NCBI GenBank assembly: GCA_963728985.1
Contig: CAVSME010000001.1
Location: forward strand, 62,001-126,000
Source of the DNA: DASXAI01 sp963728985
Lineage (GTDB): Bacteria; Actinomycetota; Acidimicrobiia; Acidimicrobiales; Ilumatobacteraceae
DNA length: 64,000 nucleotides
Reading direction: 5' to 3'
Positions 27,562 to 36,176 of this stretch are shown here, one piece after another. The translations under genes and the position numbers were made by a program. The notes under the pieces are model-generated. The model was not told the origin of the DNA, did not search any database, and was given only the letters and a program-made list of their open reading frames with translations. Numbering within the stretch: the stretch's first letter is position 1; each line of letters starts with the position of its first letter.

Positions 27562-28810
27562 CCCGGTCGACGCCCTCCCCCACGATGCGGGAGCCGCGGT
27601 CGTAGGTCACGTAGTTCCACGTCCAGTTCACGAGCACATTGGCGCGGTTGCGGAAGCCGATCAGGTACAGCAGGTGCAGCCCGAGCCACGCCCACCACCC
27701 GAGGACACCGGTGAGGCGGATGCCGCCGGGGAGCTCGGCCACGGCGTCGTGGCGCCCGATGGTGGCCATCGAGCCCTTGTCGAAGTAGTGGAACGGCGTC
27801 GTCGGGCGGCCGTCGAGCCGGGCGTGGATCATGTGCCCGGCGTGGCGACCGCCCTGGATGGCGACCTGGGCCACGCCGGGCAGCCCGGCACCGGTGCCGC
27901 CGCGCGTGGCGATGTCGCCGACGGCGAACACCTCCGGATGATCGGGCAGCGAGAAATCCGGGTTCACGACGATGCGACCACCGTGGCCGACGCCCACGCC
28001 CAACGAGCGCGCCAGCCCGCTCGCCTCGACACCGGCCGTCCAGACCAGCGTGCCGGCGGGGATGCGGGTGCCGTCGGTCAGATGGACCGCGTCGGCCTCC
28101 ACCTTGTCGACGCCCAGACCGAGCACGACCTCCACGCCACGACGGGTGAGCGACCGGTGAGCGCGGCTCGACAAGCGCGGGGCAAACGTACCGAGGAGGC
28201 GGTCAGCCATCTCCACCACCACGATGCGGGCCTTGCGTACGTCGAGGTTCGGGTAATCCTTGCGGAACACGCTGGCGAAGAGCTCGGCCAGGCCACCGGC
28301 CAGCTCGACGCCCGTCGGGCCCCCGCCGGAGATGACGACGGTGAGGGCGCCCTCGTCGAGTTGGGTGGGATCGGTCGCGGTCTGCTCGAACTGGCGCAGC
28401 ACGTGGGACCGCAAGGCGACGGCGTCGGCCAACGTCTTCAACTCGAAGGCGTGCTCGGCCACGCCGGGGATGCCGTAGTGGGCCGAGACGGCGCCGGCGG
28501 CGATCACGAGGTGGTCGTAGTCCAGGTCGCCTTCGGCCAGGTGCACGACGCGACGGTCGAGGTCGACGCTCGTGACCCGCTCCATGCGGAAGTCGACGTT
28601 GCGCTGGCGATGGAAGATGCCGCGCGCCGGGAAGGCCACGTCATCGGCGTCCAGCCCGGCCGTGGCCACCTGGTACAGCAACGGCTGGAAGGTGTGGAAG
28701 TTGTTGGCGTCGACCAGGGTCACGTCGACGGGGGCATCGTGGAGGGCCTTGGCCGCCGCCAGGCCGCCGAAGCCGGCGCCGATCACCACGACCCGATGGC
28801 GGTGGCTCAC
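27554..28810 (-). CDS. ndh: Type II NADH dehydrogenase (NDH-2)
   Basis: 418 residues. N-terminal FAD-binding VVVIGAGFGGLAAAKAL, NADH-binding VVISGGGPTGVELAGGLAEL, FAD-binding EVFAVGDIA, and the family segments FQPLLYQVATAGL and VAQVAIQGGRHAG. A hydrophobic C-terminal stretch (VLGWWAWLGLHLLYLIGF) would attach it to the membrane. It passes electrons from NADH to quinone without pumping protons. The GTG at 28810 fits the family start, and the upstream extension is not conserved-looking. The converging quinone-reductase pair next door makes a quinone-redox theme. Confidence 0.88.
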   Translation of the reverse strand: MSHRHRVVVIGAGFGGLAAAKALHDAPVDVTLVDANNFHTFQPLLYQVATAGLDADDVAFPARGIFHRQRNVDFRMERVTSVDLDRRVVHLAEGDLDYDHLVIAAGAVSAHYGIPGVAEHAFELKTLADAVALRSHVLRQFEQTATDPTQLDEGALTVVISGGGPTGVELAGGLAELFASVFRKDYPNLDVRKARIVVVEMADRLLGTFAPRLSSRAHRSLTRRGVEVVLGLGVDKVEADAVHLTDGTRIPAGTLVWTAGVEASGLARSLGVGVGHGGRIVVNPDFSLPDHPEVFAVGDIATRGGTGAGLPGVAQVAIQGGRHAGHMIHARLDGRPTTPFHYFDKGSMATIGRHDAVAELPGGIRLTGVLGWWAWLGLHLLYLIGFRNRANVLVNWTWNYVTYDRGSRIVGEGVDRVT

Positions 28811-28947
28811 TGGTGCGTGCTCCCGCCGTGAGCACGGATTCGACACCGCGACGCTCGGGCTGCACCAGTGAGCCATTCGCCGCTTCGCAGCGAACAAGAC
28901 ACCGTGTTCATGATGAGCTCACTCCGTTCGCTCATCCACTCAGGGTA

Positions 28948-28979
28948 TTGACTCCGGACCACGGTACGGGCCGTACCGT
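28948..28979 (+). promoter_or_regulatory. Promoter and MerR-type operator of the thioredoxin/merR operon
   Basis: TTGACT (28948-28953) as -35, a long 20-base spacer, and TACCGT (28974-28979) as -10, which ends six bases before the ATG. A perfect palindrome ACGGTACGG-G-CCGTACCGT (28961-28979) sits in the spacer and over the -10. Its GTAC-N5-GTAC core and the overlong spacer are marks of promoters that MerR-family proteins switch on by twisting the DNA. The palindrome is shifted towards the -10 compared with classic mer promoters. Confidence 0.65.
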
Positions 28980-28985
28980 CGCCCC

Positions 28986-29303
28986 ATGAGCACTCTCGCC
29001 GTCATCACCGAAACCATCGCCGCCGCCGATGACCTGGTCATGGTCGACTGCTGGGCCGACTGGTGCGGTCCCTGCCGCCTGCTCTCGCCGATCGTCGACG
29101 AGCTGGCCGCCGAGGTCCACGGCCTCACCGTGCTCAAGGTCGACATCGACGCCGAACCCGCCTTCGCCCGGCGCTACGACGTCATGGCCGTGCCGACGCT
29201 GCTCTTCTTCCACCACGGCCAGCTCGTGCACCGCCTGGTGGGCGCCCGCCCCAAGCGGGCCCTGCTGGCCGAGCTCGATGCACTGCGCGTCGCCGTAGCG
29301 TGA
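28986..29303 (+). CDS. Thioredoxin-family protein
   Basis: 105 residues, one thioredoxin domain with the standard active site WCGPC (Cys27 and Cys30) and the cis-proline in AVPTLLFF. No signal peptide, so it is a cytoplasmic dithiol-disulfide carrier. The ATG is four codons before the conserved fold and directly follows the predicted promoter. A MerR-family regulator gene follows after four bases, suggesting the protein is made on demand under thiol or metal stress. Confidence 0.9.
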   Translation: MSTLAVITETIAAADDLVMVDCWADWCGPCRLLSPIVDELAAEVHGLTVLKVDIDAEPAFARRYDVMAVPTLLFFHHGQLVHRLVGARPKRALLAELDALRVAVA

Positions 29304-29307
29304 ACCC

Positions 29308-29691
29308 ATGGCTGCGACCGACGCGCTCACCATCGGCGGCCTCGCCGCCGCGGCCGGCGTGAACATCGAGACGATCCGGTACTACGAGCGGCGTGGCCTG
29401 CTCTCCCCGCCGAGGCGGACGAGCAGCGGCTACCGCCAGTTCGACGCCGACGACGTCTGGCGCCTGGCCTTCATCCGCCGGGCCAAGGACCTCGGCTTCA
29501 CGCTGGCCGAGGTCGGCGATCTCCTCGGCGCGGACCGTTCCGTGATCGACGTGTTGGCGGCGGCCCAGGCCAAGCTCGTCGCCGTCGACAGCCAGATCGA
29601 CCAGCTCCGCCGCCAGCGCCAGCAGCTGACCCAGCTGGTGGCCACGTGCCAGGCGGGCGACGCCGGCGACTGCCTGGATCTCAGCTCGTAG
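29308..29691 (+). CDS. MerR-family transcriptional regulator
   Basis: 127 residues. N-terminal winged helix-turn-helix (TIGGLAAAAGVNIETIRYYERRGLL), a dimer helix, and a short C-terminal effector loop with Cys114 and Cys122. These two match the last two of the three Hg-binding cysteines of mercury MerR, but the first one, before the dimer helix, is absent. It may therefore sense another thiophilic metal or a redox signal. It probably binds the palindrome upstream of the thioredoxin gene and controls its own operon. Confidence 0.85.
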   Translation: MAATDALTIGGLAAAAGVNIETIRYYERRGLLSPPRRTSSGYRQFDADDVWRLAFIRRAKDLGFTLAEVGDLLGADRSVIDVLAAAQAKLVAVDSQIDQLRRQRQQLTQLVATCQAGDAGDCLDLSS

Positions 29692-30610
29692 CGCTACCGA
29701 TCGCGACTGCCACCGCGCCGGCCACGGCGGCGTTGTGCTCGGCCAGGGCGAGGTTGGCGGGCACGCTGCTGCCCGCCGTGACGGCGGCGATCCGCTCCAG
29801 GACGTACGGCGTGACCGCCGGTCCGGCCACCTCGGCGTCGGCGGCGTCGGCCAGCGCCGTGGCGATCGTCAGCTCCATGGCCGCGGGGTCGAGCTCGGCC
29901 TCGCTCGGGATGGGCACCGTCAGCAGCACGCCCACATCGGGTCGCGTGCGGTTGGCCAGGACGGCCGCCACCTCGCCGGCCGACTCCACCCGATGGGGCA
30001 CAGGGAGACCGGACGACCGGGTGTAGAACGCCGGGAACCAGTCGTGGCGCCAGCCGAGCACGGGCACGCCGATGCGCTCCAGCTCCTCGAGCGTGCGCGG
30101 GAGGTCCAGGAAGGCCTTGGCGCCGGCACACACGGTCACCAGTGGATGGCGGGCCAGGGCGCCGAGGTCGGCCGACACGTCGCCGGTCACCTCCGCGCCG
30201 CGGTGGACGCCGCCGATGCCGCCGGTGGCGAACACCGAGATGCCGGCGGCGTGGGCCAGGGCCAGCGCCGCCGACACCGTGGTGGCGCCGTAGGGCCAGC
30301 GCTGGGCGACGGCCACGGCCAGGTCGCGTTCCGCCGCCTTGCGCGCCGGGCCGCAGATCCGTACGTGGTCCCGGGGATCGACGCCCACGCGGGGCACGCC
30401 GTCGAGCACCGCGGTGAGGGCGGGCACCGCACCGGCCTGCCGCACGGCGGCCAGGCAGCGCTCCAGCGCTTCGGCGTTGGCCGGCCCGGGCAGGCCCAGG
30501 TTCGAGAAGATCGTCGATTCGAGGGCCACCACGGCCCGCCCGTCGACCAGCGCGGCGGCGACGTCGGCGCCGATCTCCGGGCGTAGCCCGCCGCGCTCCG
30601 GCCCGCTCAC
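29681..30610 (-). CDS. psuG: Pseudouridine-5'-phosphate glycosidase
   Basis: 309 residues, the family length. Landmarks: VVALESTIFSNLGLPGPAN, TVLDGVPRVG, YGATTVSAALALAHAAGISVFATGGIGGVHRG, VCAGAKAFLDLPRTLE, and PVLGWRHDWFPAFYTRSSG. It splits pseudouridine 5'-phosphate into uracil and ribose 5-phosphate. The GTG overlaps the stop of the kinase gene (GTGA). The pair forms a complete pseudouridine salvage route. The end overlaps the converging merR gene by 11 bases. Confidence 0.92.
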   Translation of the reverse strand: MSGPERGGLRPEIGADVAAALVDGRAVVALESTIFSNLGLPGPANAEALERCLAAVRQAGAVPALTAVLDGVPRVGVDPRDHVRICGPARKAAERDLAVAVAQRWPYGATTVSAALALAHAAGISVFATGGIGGVHRGAEVTGDVSADLGALARHPLVTVCAGAKAFLDLPRTLEELERIGVPVLGWRHDWFPAFYTRSSGLPVPHRVESAGEVAAVLANRTRPDVGVLLTVPIPSEAELDPAAMELTIATALADAADAEVAGPAVTPYVLERIAAVTAGSSVPANLALAEHNAAVAGAVAVAIGSATS

Positions 30611-31476
30611 CGCGTCGCTCCCGGCCGGGCCAGGACCGTGGCCGCCACGGCGCTGCCGGCCCGCACCGCCTCCACCACCGGCGCGCCGCCCGACCACGCC
30701 AGCAGGAAGCCGGCGGCGAAGGCGTCGCCCGCTCCGGTCGTGTCGGTCACGACGTCAACGGGCGCGACCGGCACCCGCTGGCACGGCACGTCGCCACCAG
30801 CCACGACGACGACGGGACGGGCGCCGTCCTTCACCACCGTGATCGGCGCCGGCGGGTCAGCAGCCAGGCCGAGGGCGGCGGCCTCGTCGACGTTGGCCAG
30901 CACCACCGCCGGCGCCAGCTCGCGCAGGAGTGAGCGGAAGCGCTCGACCCCGAACGCCTCGAGGACGGCGACGCTCGATGCGTCGACGCTGAGCGGGATG
31001 TGCTCGGCCCTCGCCACGGCGGCCAGCTCGAGGCACGCCGTCGCGATCGGTTCAGCCGTCAACGAGTACGCGGGGAGGTGGAGCGCGGTGACGCCGCTGA
31101 GCCATGACGGAGGGACGCGGGACAGCTCCGTAGCGGCGCCCCGATCGGGCAGCATGGTCCGCTCGCCGCTCTGGTCCACCAGCACCACGATCGTGCCCGT
31201 GCGCCCCGCTCGCTGCACCCGGGCATCGACGCCGGCGGCCACGAGCTCGGCGACCAGGCGATCACCCAGGCCGTCGTCGCCGACGCGGCCGACGAACCGC
31301 GCCGTGCCGGCGATCCCGGCGGCGGATGATGCCACGTTGGCCGCGCTCCCACCGCGTCGATGGAAGATGCGCACGGGCGTATCGGTGGCGCGTCGAGGCG
31401 CGTCCGACAGCCACACGACGACGTCGTCGACGAGGTCGCCCACCGCACACAGCACGAGGCGCAGTCTGGCACCCAC
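30607..31476 (-). CDS. psuK: PfkB-family kinase, probably pseudouridine kinase
   Basis: 289 residues of ribokinase (PfkB) fold: GGSAANVASSAAGIAG near the N-terminus and DTTGAGDAFAAGFLLAW near the C-terminus with the catalytic Asp. Specificity for pseudouridine is inferred from tight coupling to psuG. Possible GTG starts lie at 31476 and 31455; both keep the conserved CAVGDLVDDVV strand. Confidence 0.85.
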   Translation of the reverse strand: MGARLRLVLCAVGDLVDDVVVWLSDAPRRATDTPVRIFHRRGGSAANVASSAAGIAGTARFVGRVGDDGLGDRLVAELVAAGVDARVQRAGRTGTIVVLVDQSGERTMLPDRGAATELSRVPPSWLSGVTALHLPAYSLTAEPIATACLELAAVARAEHIPLSVDASSVAVLEAFGVERFRSLLRELAPAVVLANVDEAAALGLAADPPAPITVVKDGARPVVVVAGGDVPCQRVPVAPVDVVTDTTGAGDAFAAGFLLAWSGGAPVVEAVRAGSAVAATVLARPGATR

Positions 31477-31514
31477 CTTGGCGCCGACCCGACGAGGGAG
31501 CAGACTCCCGGGCC

Positions 31515-32783
31515 GTGGCTCGCTCGGACCCGGCGGTGGTCATCCCGGAGCCGGCCCGTCAGGCCACGGCCCTCGATCCACTGCGCGAGCAGGGGTACCG
31601 GCGCTACTTCATCGGCAACGTCGTGTCGAACCTGGGCACGTTCTGCCAGGCCATCGCTCAATCGCTGCTCGTCTACAACCTCACCGGGTCCACGTTCCTC
31701 GTCGGCGTCGTGAACTTCGCCCAGTTCGCCGCGCTGCTCGTGCTCGTTCCCTGGACCGGCGCCGCCGCCGACCGGTTCGACCGCAAGCCCTTGATCATCA
31801 CCACCCAGCTCGCCGCCGGCGCAATTACGGGGGTGCTGACCGTGCTGTCGGCGATGGGCTGGGCCACGGCGCCGGTCGTGATCGTCACTGCCGGCGCCCT
31901 CGGGATCACGAGCGCGTTCGCCGTTCCTGCCTTCCGGGCGATGATCCCGCAGATCGTCAGCGAGCGGAACCTGGGTCGGGCGGTGAACCTCGACTCCGTC
32001 GCCGTGAACGTGGCCCGCGCCCTCGGCCCGGTCGGGGGCGCCGCCCTGGTCGCCGCCGCCGGCGCCACGTGGGCCTTCGGCATCAACTCGATCTCGTACT
32101 TCCTGCTGTGCATCGCGCTCGCCGGCGTCCACCCGACACCGCAGGCCAAGGTGGCGGGCGCCGCCCGGTTCCGCGAGGGCCTCCGTTCGGTGCGGGCCCG
32201 CCCGGAGCTGGCGGCGATGCTCTTCATCGTGGCGGCGTGCGGCATCGCCGCCGACCCGCCGGGCACCCTCGGCCCCGAGATCGCGGCGTCCTTCGGCGGT
32301 GGGGACGCTCTCGCCGGGTTGATCCTCGGTGGGTTCGGCGCGGGTGCGGTGCTGGCTGCGTTCCTCGCCGGCGCCGAAGCCGTCCGCCACCATCGGCGTG
32401 TCGCGATCCTCCTCGGTGTGCTCGTCGCCGGCCTCGTCGCCTTCGCCTTCTCGCCGTGGCTGGCGCTCACGTTGCTCGGGAGCGTGACCGCCGGCTTCGG
32501 CTACCTCGCCGCCCAGACGCGCACGTCGTCGATGATGTACCGCCACGCCGGCGACCACGAGCGCGGGCGGATCATGGCGCTGTGGTCCTTGGCGTTCATC
32601 GGCGTGCGCCCGATCGCCAGCCTGCTCGACGGCGCCATCGCGGCGCTGGCCGGCACCACCGTCGCCACGCTGGCCATGACTCTGCCGGCGGCGGTGGCCA
32701 TGGTGCTGTCGATCGTGCTCGCCCGCCGCTCGGACCCACGGCCCGCGCCGACCACTACTTCTTCTTCCGCCGCGTCGGGATGA
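31515..32783 (+). CDS. MFS exporter (EntS-like)
   Basis: 422 residues, about 12 membrane segments, of the MFS_3/EntS branch: YRRYFIGNVVSNLGTFCQAIAQSLL, VLVPWTGAAADRFDRKPLII and LGRAVNLDSVAVNVARALGPVGGAAL. The GTG 39 bases from the divergent kinase gene was chosen; the longer upstream frame overlaps that gene in antisense. The substrate is unknown. The 3' end overlaps the converging stress-protein gene by 29 bases. Confidence 0.82.
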   Translation: MARSDPAVVIPEPARQATALDPLREQGYRRYFIGNVVSNLGTFCQAIAQSLLVYNLTGSTFLVGVVNFAQFAALLVLVPWTGAAADRFDRKPLIITTQLAAGAITGVLTVLSAMGWATAPVVIVTAGALGITSAFAVPAFRAMIPQIVSERNLGRAVNLDSVAVNVARALGPVGGAALVAAAGATWAFGINSISYFLLCIALAGVHPTPQAKVAGAARFREGLRSVRARPELAAMLFIVAACGIAADPPGTLGPEIAASFGGGDALAGLILGGFGAGAVLAAFLAGAEAVRHHRRVAILLGVLVAGLVAFAFSPWLALTLLGSVTAGFGYLAAQTRTSSMMYRHAGDHERGRIMALWSLAFIGVRPIASLLDGAIAALAGTTVATLAMTLPAAVAMVLSIVLARRSDPRPAPTTTSSSAASG

Positions 32784-33195
32784 GGACGAGCGGGCACGCG
32801 GCGTGATGCGAGCAGTACTGGCTCACCGAGCCGATCAGCGCGTCCATGACCGCGCCGTGGCCCGACGAGCCGACGACGAGCAACGCGGCGTCGGCGGCGC
32901 GCTCGCACAGCGCGCCGCCCGGCGGCCCCTCGATCACGACCTGCTCCACCGTGACCCCGGTGGTGTCGGCCCCGGCGACGGCGGCCGCCAGTATCTGGTG
33001 GGCGACGTCGGTGTAGGGACCCTCGACCGGCGCCGCCGGCATCGACCCGACCGGGCTGCCGACGAGCACCGGCGGCTCCCACGCATGGACCACGTCCACG
33101 GTGGCGCCGCCCCGGCGGCGGGCGTCGTCGAGCGCCCACGCCAATGCCCGCTGCGATCCGTCCGACCCGTCGACGCCCACCACGATGCGGTCCAT
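32755..33195 (-). CDS. Universal stress protein (UspA family)
   Basis: 146 residues, one Usp domain: DRIVVGVDGSDGSQRALAWAL at the start and the ATP-binding G-x2-G-x9-G-S pattern near the end (GSSGHGAVMDALIGS). It should therefore bind ATP. The ATG two codons after a possible GTG was chosen because a TAAGAT box lies nine bases before it and only three before the GTG. It ends in a basic RRKKK tail. Confidence 0.85.
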   Translation of the reverse strand: MDRIVVGVDGSDGSQRALAWALDDARRRGGATVDVVHAWEPPVLVGSPVGSMPAAPVEGPYTDVAHQILAAAVAGADTTGVTVEQVVIEGPPGGALCERAADAALLVVGSSGHGAVMDALIGSVSQYCSHHAACPLVLIPTRRKKK

Positions 33196-33225
33196 GTGCA
33201 CGGCATCTTAGGAAGCGGCGAGACT

Positions 33226-33612
33226 GTGGTGGTGACGCCGAACGACACCCTCGAGCTCGCCGACCGACTCTTCGCCGCCATCGAAGCGGGTGACACCGCC
33301 GCAGTCGCGGAGCTGTACGCACCTGACGTGAAGGTGTGGCACAACTACGACCAGATCGAGCAGGGGCGCGATGCCAACCTGGCCACGCTGGGCTGGATGT
33401 CGCGGAAGGTCGCCGGCATCCGCTACGAGGAGGTGCGCCGCGAAGTGCTGCCCGACGGCTTCCTCCAGCAGCACATCCTGCGGGGCACGGCGCCCGACGG
33501 CACCGCCCTCGAGGTGCCGGCCATCCTGCGCATCTACTGCGCCGACGGCACCATCGGTCGCATCGAGGAGTACCTCGACACGGCCCAGGTGTCGTCGCTC
33601 ATGCGCAAGTAG
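33226..33612 (+). CDS. SnoaL/NTF2-like fold protein
   Basis: About 128 residues with a SnoaL/NTF2-like cone fold: LADRLFAAIEAGDTAAVAELYAPDV, then KVWHNYDQIEQGRD, and repeated strands to IGRIEEYLDTAQ. Such proteins are small hydrolases, isomerases or ligand binders. Three GTG codons in a row (33226, 33229, 33232) make the start uncertain by two residues; AGGAAG lies about ten bases upstream. Its stop abuts that of the converging anti-sigma gene. Confidence 0.78.
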   Translation: MVVTPNDTLELADRLFAAIEAGDTAAVAELYAPDVKVWHNYDQIEQGRDANLATLGWMSRKVAGIRYEEVRREVLPDGFLQQHILRGTAPDGTALEVPAILRIYCADGTIGRIEEYLDTAQVSSLMRK

Positions 33613-34341
33613 CTAGGCGACCATCCCGACGATCTGCGGCGTCTGCTGGGTCTGCACCACACCGCCCGCCTTCTCCTCCGTGATGGCAAGCGCCTGCAAC
33701 GGGCCACCCACGCCGAACATCGTCAGCTGAGGGTTCGGCCCGAGCACGCCGAGCGACACCGGCGCGCGCTCGCCCTCGACCACACCCCACAGCTGGTAGG
33801 TGCGGTCGTCGGTCAATGCCGGCAGCGACGTCGAGTCCAGGAAGGCGCGCCCGGACGGCTCGATCACCGCCGTCGCCCGCGTGGTCCCGTTGGTGGTCAA
33901 CAGCACGGTCTTGTTGGCGGGATCGGCCTTGGCCTCCGTGTAGGCCGATGCCAGTGTCGGTGACCCGTCGTCCTTGCGCACGAGTGCGATGCTGAGCGCG
34001 ACGACAGCGACGAGCGCGGCGGCGGCGAGCGCGCCCAGCCACCAGCGCCGGCGCTCAGGGCGGCGGGCCGGCAGCACCTTGGCCAGTTCGGGGCCGGGCG
34101 AAGGCGCCTCCACTTCGAGCTCGTCGAGCGACGAGACGATGCGGTCCCAGAGGCCCTCGGGCGCATCGGTGCCACCGAAAGCGAACAGCGTGGCGATCTC
34201 CCGGTGCTGGTCCACCTCGGCACGTGCCCGCGGGTTGGTAGCGAGGTAGGCATCCACGATGCGCCGCTCGTCGTCGTCCACGGCGTCGAGGGCGTACGCG
34301 CCGAGGAGCTCCTCGATGTCGTCAGGCCGGAGCGTGCTCAC
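33613..34341 (-). CDS. Anti-sigma factor (RskA/anti-SigK type)
   Basis: 242 residues. An N-terminal zinc-less anti-sigma segment (DDIEELLGAYALDAVDDDERR), one membrane helix at about 101-121 (WWLGALAAAALVAVVALSIAL), and an extracytoplasmic RskA C-terminal domain with TYQLWGVVEGERAPVSLGVL. It would hold the sigma factor at the membrane until released by proteolysis. The GTG overlaps the sigma-factor stop (GTGA). It appears fused to the sigma gene in one long frame only because of the frameshift in that gene. Confidence 0.88.
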   Translation of the reverse strand: MSTLRPDDIEELLGAYALDAVDDDERRIVDAYLATNPRARAEVDQHREIATLFAFGGTDAPEGLWDRIVSSLDELEVEAPSPGPELAKVLPARRPERRRWWLGALAAAALVAVVALSIALVRKDDGSPTLASAYTEAKADPANKTVLLTTNGTTRATAVIEPSGRAFLDSTSLPALTDDRTYQLWGVVEGERAPVSLGVLGPNPQLTMFGVGGPLQALAITEEKAGGVVQTQQTPQIVGMVA

Positions 34342-34920
34342 GGCTCGAGCCCCACGGTGATGCCGGCGGCGGCCAGCTCCTGGCGCAGGCGCTTCAGGCC
34401 CGAACGGATGCGGCTCTTCACCGTGCCTTCGGGCTCGTCGAGCTGCACCGCCACCTCGCGGTACGTGCGACCGCCGAAGTACGCCGAGCGCGATGCACTG
34501 GCGTTCGGGCGGTGGCAGCTTCGCCACGGCCGAACGCACCTGTTCGGCGGTGGCCATGTCCCACACGGCGTGCTCGAGGTCGTAGCCGGCCTCGGCAGTG
34601 GCGCGCGCCTCGCGCTCCTCGCGGGCGCGCCGCGCCCCTTCCGATCGCAGGAGGTCCACGGCCCGGCCGTGGGTCTGGGCGAGGAGGTAGCTGCGAAGCG
34701 TGCCGCGGGCGGGGTCGTACCGCTCCGGGTCGTTCCACACGCGAAGGAACACTTCTTGCACCACCTCCTCGGCCAACGTTCGTTCGGACAGCAGCCGGCG
34801 CGCCAGACCGAACACGGCTCCAGCGTGACGGCGATAGACCTCGGCCAAGGCGTCCTGGTGGTACCGGGCGATGGCCACCACGAGTGCCGCATCCGAGGCT
34901 TCGGTGCGGTTGTCTCGCAC
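34338..34920 (-). CDS. Sigma-70 family (ECF, SigK-like) factor, frameshifted
   Basis: Region 2 (YHQDALAEVYRRHAGAVF, EEVVQEVFLRVWNDPERYDP) and the start of region 4 (LPPPERQCIAL) are in one frame. The rest of region 4 (AYFGGRTYREVAVQLDEPEG, TVKSRIRSGLKRLRQEL) is in another. One extra base at about 34484-34485 (coding CTCGGCGTAC instead of CTCGCGTAC) accounts for this. Corrected, the protein has 193 residues and all sigma regions. The anti-sigma gene follows with a four-base overlap. The GTG start gives a normal N-terminus. Either a true mutation that silences the sigma factor or a sequence error. Confidence 0.8.
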
Positions 34921-34951
34921 CTCATTTGTACGTTGCCGGCGCGGTCGTGGA

Positions 34952-36121
34952 TCACCCACGGTCGAAGACGCTCACGATCTCGACGTGCGCCGTCTGCGGG
35001 AACAGGTCGATGAGCGTGGATCGCCGCAGCCAGTATCCGGCGCCCGTGAGCAGGCGCGCGTCGCGCGCAAAGGCAACGGCATCGCAGCTGACGAGCACCA
35101 GGCGGGCGGCGCCCGTGGCGGTGAGGACATCGACCGCTTTGCGCCCGAGACCCCGCCGCGACGGATCGGCCACGACCAGCTCCGCCGGTTGCGGTCGCCA
35201 CCGTTCCACCCGGCCCTGCACGATGGTGGCGCGGCGCTCCGCCAGGTTGTGGCGGGCGTCATGGCACGACGAGGCCGACTGCTCGATGCAGATCACGTCG
35301 GCGTCGTGCCCAAGCGTCGCCGCGAACAACCCGACGCCGGCATAGGCGTCGACGATCACCGACGACGGGTTCAGATGACCAGCCGCGTCGCGCACCGCCT
35401 GCACGAGCGCCTCCGCGCCGTCGACGCGCGTCTGGAAGAACGAGCGGGCCGAGATGCGCAACCGCTCCCCACCCACCTCCTCGGTCACGTCGGCATCGCG
35501 CCCGAGCGCGACGCCGTCGGGCACCGAGACCGTCGCCTCGGCCGTCTCTGGATCGACAACAACCAGTCGTTCGCCACTGGCGACGCCACAGCGCAGCGTC
35601 ACCTCGTCGGCATCCGGCGCGCTGGTCTCGGCGATGACATCGGACAGCAGCGGATGGGCGACCAGGCACCGGTCGACCGGCACGACGTCGTGGCATTGCG
35701 CGGCGCGGAACCCCAGCCGCCCGCGATCAACGGCCATGCGCACCGTCGTGCGGAAGCCCCACGGCGACAGGGCCGGACCCAGGCTGACCTCGGTGTCGCG
35801 CAGACCGCCGGTGCGAGCCAGCGCCTCGACCACGATGCCCCGCTTCAGCTCGCGCTGGGCCTCGGGTTCGATGTGCTGCCAGGCGCAGCCGCCGCACCCG
35901 GCGGTGAGGAACGGGCACGGCGGCGTGGTGCGCACCGACGACGGATCGATCACGGCGACGGTCGTGGCGCGGGCGTAGTCCCGCCATTCAGCGGTGACGT
36001 CGGCGCGGACCAGCTCGCCGGGCAGGGCCCCGCTGACGAACACGACCCGGCCATCGCCGTCGCGCGCCAGCGCATCTCCTCCGGCGACCAGCCGCTCCGC
36101 CCGCAGCTCAAGTACTGGCAT
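34952..36121 (-). CDS. RNA 5-methyluridine methyltransferase (RlmC/RlmD-TrmA family)
   Basis: 389 residues. An N-terminal TRAM-like OB domain, a [4Fe-4S] set at Cys69, Cys76, Cys79 and Cys152 (CPFLTAGCGGC plus DRCLVAHP), and a SAM-binding fold (VIVDAYAGVGLFAATLG). The catalytic cysteine is in LVSCDAVAFARD. It methylates C5 of a uridine in rRNA or tRNA; the target is not predictable. The iron-sulfur site favours the RlmD/RlmCD branch over TrmA. Confidence 0.85.
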   Translation of the reverse strand: MPVLELRAERLVAGGDALARDGDGRVVFVSGALPGELVRADVTAEWRDYARATTVAVIDPSSVRTTPPCPFLTAGCGGCAWQHIEPEAQRELKRGIVVEALARTGGLRDTEVSLGPALSPWGFRTTVRMAVDRGRLGFRAAQCHDVVPVDRCLVAHPLLSDVIAETSAPDADEVTLRCGVASGERLVVVDPETAEATVSVPDGVALGRDADVTEEVGGERLRISARSFFQTRVDGAEALVQAVRDAAGHLNPSSVIVDAYAGVGLFAATLGHDADVICIEQSASSCHDARHNLAERRATIVQGRVERWRPQPAELVVADPSRRGLGRKAVDVLTATGAARLVLVSCDAVAFARDARLLTGAGYWLRRSTLIDLFPQTAHVEIVSVFDRG

Positions 36122-36176
36122 CTCGCCCCGAATGGTACGTCGAAGCTCGTGATCCGATGGTTGACTTGTCGGTGGA

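Noticed and set aside
28811..28947. Short ORFs and hairpins (for example GATGAG...CTCATC) between ndh and the thioredoxin operon
   Set aside because: The ORFs are under 15 codons and the hairpins short. They may be terminator or repeat debris, but I cannot support a specific feature.
33613..34959. A natural sigma/anti-sigma fusion protein
   Set aside because: The single long frame arises because an extra base throws the sigma gene into the anti-sigma frame. The GTGA overlap and the full sigma region 4 in the other frame show two genes.
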